7,754 nt of DNA, taken from assembly GCA_031286085.1 (NCBI GenBank), contig JAITUX010000029.1, positions 1-7,754 on the forward strand. The letters are read 5' to 3'. Source of the stretch: Candidatus Adiutrix sp. (GTDB lineage: Bacteria > Desulfobacterota > Desulfarculia > Adiutricales > Adiutricaceae). The position numbers and the translations under genes are program-made. Positions within the stretch are counted from its first letter, which is position 1. Each line of letters begins with the position of its first letter. The notes beneath the pieces are model-generated. The model was not told where the DNA came from. It saw only the letters and a program-made list of their open reading frames with translations, and ran no database searches. Below, in pieces: positions 4,459-7,754 of this stretch.

Positions 4459-6180
4459 ATGAGCGACAATGTTACCTTGACCATAGACGGCCAGTCCGTC
4501 ACCGTGCCGGCCGGCGTCACCATCTGGGGCGCGGCCCGCAAACTCAGCATCAACATTCCCATTCTCTGCCATCACTTCGACGTCAAGCCCTACGCGGGCT
4601 GCCGGGTCTGCGTGGTTGAAGTCCAGGGCATGAGGGCCATGGCCGCGGCCTGCGCCTGCCCGGTCAGCGAAGGCATGGTGGTCAAAACCAACACCCCCAA
4701 GGTGAGGGAAGCCCGCCGCCTGGTGGTGGAACTGCTCCTGGCCAGCCATCCCCAGGACTGCCTGACCTGCGACCGCAGCCAGAACTGCGAACTGCAGGCC
4801 CTGGCCTCCGACCTGGGCATCAAGGAAGTCCGCTTCAAAAACACCAAGCCGCAACTGCCGCTGGACGCCAACAACCCCAGCCTGGTGCGCGACCCCAACA
4901 AGTGCGTCCTCTGCGGCCGCTGCGTGCGGGTCTGCACTGAAAAGCAGAGCGCCAGCGTTTACACCTTCGCCAACCGCGGGTACCAAAGCATAGTGACTCC
5001 GGCTTTCGGCCGGGGCCTGGAAAACGCCAAGTGTACCTTCTGCGGCCAGTGTTCGGTGATCTGTCCCACCGGCTCCATCGTGGTCAAGGACGACACGGAA
5101 AAAGTCATGGAAGCCATCAACGACCCCGACAAGGTGGTCGTGGTCCAGACCGCCCCGGCCGTGCGGGTGGCCCTGGGCGAACTCTTCGGCGCCCAGACCG
5201 GCGCCATAGTCACCCCCAAGATGGTGGGGGCCTTGAAGCTCCTGGGCTTCGACCGGGTCCTGGACACCAACTTCACCGCCGACCTCACCATCTGGGAAGA
5301 GGCCACCGAATTCCTGGAACGCCTGACCAAGAACCGCGACATGCCCATGATCACCAGCTGCTCGCCGGGCTGGATCAACTTCCTGGAAATGTATTACCCG
5401 GCCCTGGTCAAGCACCACTCCTCCTGCAAGAGCCCGCAGCAGATGTTCGGCGCCCTGGCCAAGACCTTCTACGCCCAAAAGGAAAAGTTGGACCCGGCCA
5501 AGATCGTCTCCGTCTCCATCATGCCCTGCACGGCCAAGAAGTTCGAGGCCAAGCGGCCGGAGATGCGCGCCAGCGGCTTCCAGGACGTGGATTACGTTCT
5601 CAGCACCCGGGAACTGGGCAAGCTGATCAAGAGCGCCGGCATCTGCCTTAATGACGTTCAGCCCCAGAACTACGATCCCATCATGGGCATCGGCTCCGGG
5701 GCCGGCACCATCTTCGGCAACACCGGCGGGGTCATGGAAGCGGCCCTCCGCTTCGCCTACGAGGCGGTGACCAAGGAGACCCTGTCTCAACTGGAATTCA
5801 ACGCCGTGCGCGGCCTAAACGGCCTCAAGGAAGCGGAAGTCGATCTCAAGGGCACCAAGATCAAGGTGGCCGTGGCCCACGGTTTGGCCAACGCCCGCAA
5901 GGTTATGGAAGCCATCAAGGACGGCAACCCCCACAAGTGGAACTTCATCGAGGTCATGGCCTGCCCCGGCGGCTGCATCTCCGGCGGCGGCCAGCCCATC
6001 TCCCACGACATGAACTACCGGACCAAGCGCACCGAGGGGCTCTACGCGGACGACCGCAACCTCAAGTACCGCAAGAGCCAGGACAACCCGGAAGTCAAGG
6101 CCATCTACGCCGAATTCCTGGGTGAGCCGGGAGGCCACAAAGCCCACGAGCTTCTCCACTCCCACTCTGTCCACCACTAA
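4459..6180 (+). CDS. hydA: [FeFe]-hydrogenase catalytic subunit HydA (group A, H-cluster)
   Basis: The 573-residue product reduces protons to H2 or oxidises H2. Domains in order: a plant-type [2Fe-2S] domain (Cys37, 48, 51, 65); a His-ligated [4Fe-4S] site (His97, Cys101, 104, 110); two ferredoxin [4Fe-4S] motifs (Cys149/152/155/159 and Cys192/195/198/202); then the H-cluster domain from about 225 and the small-subunit-like tail (about 515-570). The three H-cluster signatures are TSCSPGW (299-305), MPCTAKKFE (355-363) and EVMACPGGC (498-506). Length and layout match the M3 type of monomeric CpI and of HndD. It lacks the extra C-terminal [2Fe-2S] domain that I recall in the longer Thermotoga HydA. 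L1 has Ser302 in place of the second Cys of the TSCCP consensus. The gene ends the hydCBA operon, 14 bases after hydB, and a hairpin follows. Maturation genes must lie elsewhere. The upstream hydCB genes argue for a trimeric NAD- and ferredoxin-linked enzyme. Confidence 0.96.
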   Translation: MSDNVTLTIDGQSVTVPAGVTIWGAARKLSINIPILCHHFDVKPYAGCRVCVVEVQGMRAMAAACACPVSEGMVVKTNTPKVREARRLVVELLLASHPQDCLTCDRSQNCELQALASDLGIKEVRFKNTKPQLPLDANNPSLVRDPNKCVLCGRCVRVCTEKQSASVYTFANRGYQSIVTPAFGRGLENAKCTFCGQCSVICPTGSIVVKDDTEKVMEAINDPDKVVVVQTAPAVRVALGELFGAQTGAIVTPKMVGALKLLGFDRVLDTNFTADLTIWEEATEFLERLTKNRDMPMITSCSPGWINFLEMYYPALVKHHSSCKSPQQMFGALAKTFYAQKEKLDPAKIVSVSIMPCTAKKFEAKRPEMRASGFQDVDYVLSTRELGKLIKSAGICLNDVQPQNYDPIMGIGSGAGTIFGNTGGVMEAALRFAYEAVTKETLSQLEFNAVRGLNGLKEAEVDLKGTKIKVAVAHGLANARKVMEAIKDGNPHKWNFIEVMACPGGCISGGGQPISHDMNYRTKRTEGLYADDRNLKYRKSQDNPEVKAIYAEFLGEPGGHKAHELLHSHSVHH

Positions 6181-6208
6181 GGCGCGGGCCAGTTGAAGCG
6201 CTGAAACC

Positions 6209-6239
6209 GACCGGGCCGGCTTATAAAGCCGGCCCGGTC
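6209..6239 (+). terminator. Probable terminator of the hydCBA operon
   Basis: GACCGGGCCGGC (6209-6220) and GCCGGCCCGGTC (6228-6239) form a perfect 12-bp stem around the loop TTATAAA, 28 bases after the hydA stop. A strong stem in this position suits transcription termination or 3' end protection. No T-tract follows directly; the nearest, T5, is at 6263-6267. A hairpin without a U-tract is therefore the most that can be claimed. Confidence 0.65.
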
Positions 6240-6290
6240 ACTTATAAGCGATGATTAATGGTCTTTTTGCCCCCTAGCGGCGTTGCTCAC

Positions 6291-6337
6291 GTTTTTTAAG
6301 GCTCGAAATATTTCCAATATTCCTCGCCATAAAAAAC
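6291..6337. repeat. 47-base AT-rich imperfect palindrome upstream of the DUF3786 gene
   Basis: GTTTTTTAAGGC (6291-6302) pairs with GCCATAAAAAAC (6326-6337) at 11 of 12 positions. After a two-by-two mismatch, GAAATATT (6305-6312) pairs with AATATTCC (6316-6323) at 7 of 8, leaving a three-base centre TCC. The T-run is on the left and the A-run on the right, the reverse of an intrinsic terminator on either strand. It ends ten bases before a candidate -35 box. It could be an operator, a cruciform-prone site or a mobile-element remnant. Confidence 0.55.
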
Positions 6338-6346
6338 ATTCGCGCC

Positions 6347-6374
6347 TTGCCAGGGAACAAAAATCCTCATTAAT
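6347..6374 (+). promoter_or_regulatory. Candidate promoter for the DUF3786-like gene
   Basis: TTGCCA (6347-6352) matches the -35 consensus at five of six positions, and ATTAAT (6369-6374) matches the -10 at four of six with a 16-base spacer. Transcription would begin near 6381, some 20 bases before the ATG at 6400. The hairpin after hydA and this AT-rich gap both suggest that the gene is transcribed separately from the hydrogenase operon. Confidence 0.35.
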
Positions 6375-6399
6375 CGGCAATTCCAAAGAAGTTTACAAG

Positions 6400-7080
6400 A
6401 TGCCCGGGGGCTATGAGGAAATTTACCGCTGGCAGGCCGCCAAACTGGCCGAAGCCGACCTGACCGGGCCGGCGCCCGGCCTGGGCCTGACCGTGGCCGG
6501 GCCAGGGGTGGTCCGGGCCGGCCTCTTCGGACGGGACTACCTGGTGGATAAAAACGGCGTCCGGCCGGCCGACGGCGGGTTGGCCAGCCCGATCCAGCTA
6601 AGCCTGGTCGCCCATTACGCCCAAAGCCCCGGCCGGGGCGAACCGGCCTATGAATTCGTTCCATTGGACCGCTTGAGCGGCCCGGCCCCGGGGCAGCCGG
6701 GGGGAGGCCGGACCTTGGGCCGGGACCACTTCGACCGGGCCATGGCCCGACGCTTCGACCGCGACCCGGAAGCCCTGGCCGCCGCCGCCGCCCGCCTAGG
6801 CGGGCGGGACCTGGGCCGGGACCCTTCCGGCGGCCGGGCCTGGCTCTTCCACCCCTTCCCCAAAACGCCCCTGAAACTGGTCGTCCACGAGGCCGACGAG
6901 GAGTTCCCCGCCAGCTACCGCCTGCTCTTCGATCTCAGCGCCCCGGCCTTCATGGTCTTCGAGGCCCTGGGTTTTCTGGCCTTTCTGTTTCGCAAGGAAA
7001 TATGCGAGTTGGGGGCAGGCTCCAGCCAGGGCTCCGGCCCTGGACCCACGCCGGCGGGCGGAGAGGTAAAAAGAACTTAA
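6400..7080 (+). CDS. DUF3786-like protein of unknown function
   Basis: The product has 226 residues and no signal peptide or certain membrane segment, so it is probably cytoplasmic. The pattern recalls the DUF3786 family of anaerobic bacteria and archaea: an N-terminal helix (YEEIYRWQAAKLAEADL, 5-21), a central segment ending in HFDRAMARRFDRDPEALAAA (110-129), and the block FPKTPLKLVVHEADEEFPAS (153-172) followed by LLFDLSAP (175-182). Residues 181-198 are hydrophobic but probably belong to the domain. There is a Gly/Pro-rich insert (94-103) and a low-complexity tail (206-226). Only one Cys (202) is present, so no Fe-S cluster is evident. An upstream TTG at 6283 is in frame, but its 39-codon extension is AT-rich and crosses the palindrome and the candidate promoter. 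AAAGAAG (6385-6391) precedes the chosen ATG. The function of the family is unknown to me, and the family call is from memory. Confidence 0.65.
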   Translation: MPGGYEEIYRWQAAKLAEADLTGPAPGLGLTVAGPGVVRAGLFGRDYLVDKNGVRPADGGLASPIQLSLVAHYAQSPGRGEPAYEFVPLDRLSGPAPGQPGGGRTLGRDHFDRAMARRFDRDPEALAAAAARLGGRDLGRDPSGGRAWLFHPFPKTPLKLVVHEADEEFPASYRLLFDLSAPAFMVFEALGFLAFLFRKEICELGAGSSQGSGPGPTPAGGEVKRT

Positions 7081-7171
7081 GCGGCCAACGCCGGAAGTTC
7101 CAAGATTAAACCGTCGCCCCGGCCTCGGCCACAAAACCCCGGGCTATTTCACATTACGCCGGCTATGGGGT

Positions 7172-7192
7172 CCAGGGGCCGGCGGCCCTTGG
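7172..7192 (-). terminator. Possible hairpin directly after argJ
   Basis: CCAGGGGCC (7172-7180) and GGCCCTTGG (7184-7192) form a nine-bp stem with one G·T pair and a GGC loop. The stem touches the argJ stop codon on the minus strand. No T-tract follows in the argJ direction, so terminator activity is uncertain. The rest of the 112-base gap between the convergent genes shows nothing clear. Confidence 0.35.
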
Positions 7193-7754
7193 TCAGGAGC
7201 GGTAGGAGCCGTTGATGGCCACGTATTCCGGGGACAGATCGCAGGTCAGGGCTTCGTATTCGCCGTCGCCGGCCTTCAAATCTATGCCTATGACATATTC
7301 CGGCTTTTTCATCACGGCCGAGGCCGCGGCCTCCTGGCCGTTGTCCACCCCGGCCCGGATCCAGGGCACTTTGTCCAGGTCTATGTCCACGGCGTAGGGG
7401 TCGAAACGAGCCCCGCTGCGGCCCAGGGCCATGCAGAGGCGACCCCAATTGGCGTCGCAACCGTAGAAGGCCGTCTTGACCAAGGGGGATTCGGCCACCG
7501 TGCGGGCGGCCAGCCGGGCCTCGGCCGCCGTGGCCGCCCCCCGCACCCTTATGGTCACCAGGCGGGTGGCCCCTTCGCCGTCCAGGACGACCTGGCGGGC
7601 CAGGGAGCGCATGACTGAGAAGGCGGCGGCCCGGAACCGCGAAAGGCCATCCCCGCCGGTCAGCGGCCCGGCCCCGGCCGCTCCGGAGGCCATGGCCAGA
7701 AGGCTGTCGTTGGTGGAGGTGTCGCCGTCTATGGTGACCCGGTTGAAGCTCATT
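7193..7754 (-). CDS. argJ: ArgJ, bifunctional ornithine acetyltransferase/N-acetylglutamate synthase, C-terminal part
   Basis: These 186 or so C-terminal residues belong to ArgJ, which transfers acetyl from N-acetylornithine to glutamate in the cyclic arginine pathway. In some bacteria it also makes N-acetylglutamate from acetyl-CoA. The fragment opens with SFNRVTIDGDTSTND, the conserved block of the beta chain. It continues through VKTAFYGCDANWGRLCMALGR (residues 92-112 of the fragment) and ends in YVAINGSYRS, close to the family C-terminus. Full proteins have about 400 residues. The self-cleavage site (the Thr of an ATML-like motif) lies beyond the window edge, so monofunctional and bifunctional forms cannot be told apart. 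The Met near the edge (7751-7753) is internal, not the start. The gene converges on the DUF3786-like gene and shows no link to the hydrogenase. Confidence 0.95.
   Translation of the reverse strand, partial: MSFNRVTIDGDTSTNDSLLAMASGAAGAGPLTGGDGLSRFRAAAFSVMRSLARQVVLDGEGATRLVTIRVRGAATAAEARLAARTVAESPLVKTAFYGCDANWGRLCMALGRSGARFDPYAVDIDLDKVPWIRAGVDNGQEAAASAVMKKPEYVIGIDLKAGDGEYEALTCDLSPEYVAINGSYRS

Noticed and set aside
2552..4459. 635-codon open frame on the minus strand opposite hydB
   Set aside because: It mirrors hydB almost exactly. High GC at hydB third codon positions keeps this antisense frame free of stops; the translation is low-complexity and matches no family.
4441..5790. 449-codon open frame on the minus strand opposite hydA
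   Set aside because: Same effect as over hydB: compositionally biased Gly/Ala/His-rich translation with no recognisable domain, under a gene with unambiguous motifs.
6251..6277. Eight-residue frame MINGLFAP after hydA
   Set aside because: No ribosome binding site and too short to support.
6283..6399. TTG start extending the DUF3786-like protein by 39 residues
   Set aside because: The extension is AT-rich, spans the palindrome and candidate promoter, and the domain begins just after the ATG at 6400.
6462..6473. Second copy of the 12-mer GACCGGGCCGGC that forms the hydA terminator arm
   Set aside because: It falls within DUF3786-like coding sequence of extreme GC bias; chance is the simplest explanation.
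7110..7141. Weak GCCCCGG/CCCGGGC stem between the convergent genes
   Set aside because: Long loop, one mismatch and no T-tract; not distinguishable from background in GC-rich DNA.
1..7754. CRISPR array, insertion sequence, tRNA or rRNA
   Set aside because: No regularly spaced repeats, transposase motifs, or tRNA or rRNA signatures were seen on either strand.

Overview
The window is a GC-rich bacterial segment with short, AT-richer intergenic gaps. A complete trimeric [FeFe]-hydrogenase operon points to a strict anaerobe. Cysteine-rich redox subunits, a DUF3786-type protein and the overall base composition would fit a Desulfobacterota (deltaproteobacterial) lineage. That placement is inference, since there is no rRNA or other marker gene here.

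Layout, left to right. Bases 1-259 are non-coding as far as can be seen, with several inverted repeats, promoter-like boxes and a terminator-like hairpin ending two bases before the first gene. A GTG-started lipoprotein gene (260-1198, CsgG/FlgT-like fold) and a secreted cyclophilin-type prolyl isomerase (1224-1850) form a probable two-gene unit. A 185-base gap with stacked hairpins and palindromes follows. Then come three tightly spaced genes with strong ribosome binding sites: hydC (2036-2524), hydB (2540-4444) and hydA (4459-6180). A perfect 12-bp GC hairpin (6209-6239) closes that operon. After an AT-rich gap holding a 47-base imperfect palindrome comes a DUF3786-like gene (6400-7080). The 3' part of argJ (7193-7754, minus strand) converges on it and runs off the window.

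HydC, HydB and HydA together should form a soluble flavin-based electron-bifurcating (or confurcating) hydrogenase. It would couple NAD(H) and ferredoxin to H2: HydB carries the NuoF-like FMN/NAD site plus extra Fe-S domains, HydC is the NuoE-like [2Fe-2S] subunit, and HydA holds the H-cluster and a relay of Fe-S clusters. No maturation genes (hydE, hydF, hydG) are in the window. The lipoprotein, the isomerase, the DUF3786 protein and ArgJ have no evident biochemical link to the hydrogenase.

The hydrogenase is a known type of system, and I see no clearly new multi-gene system. The more unusual signals are regulatory: the hairpin abutting the lipoprotein start, a possible dual start in the isomerase gene, the nested palindromes ahead of hydC and the long palindrome ahead of the DUF3786 gene. 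No gene-free stretch exceeds 300 bases.
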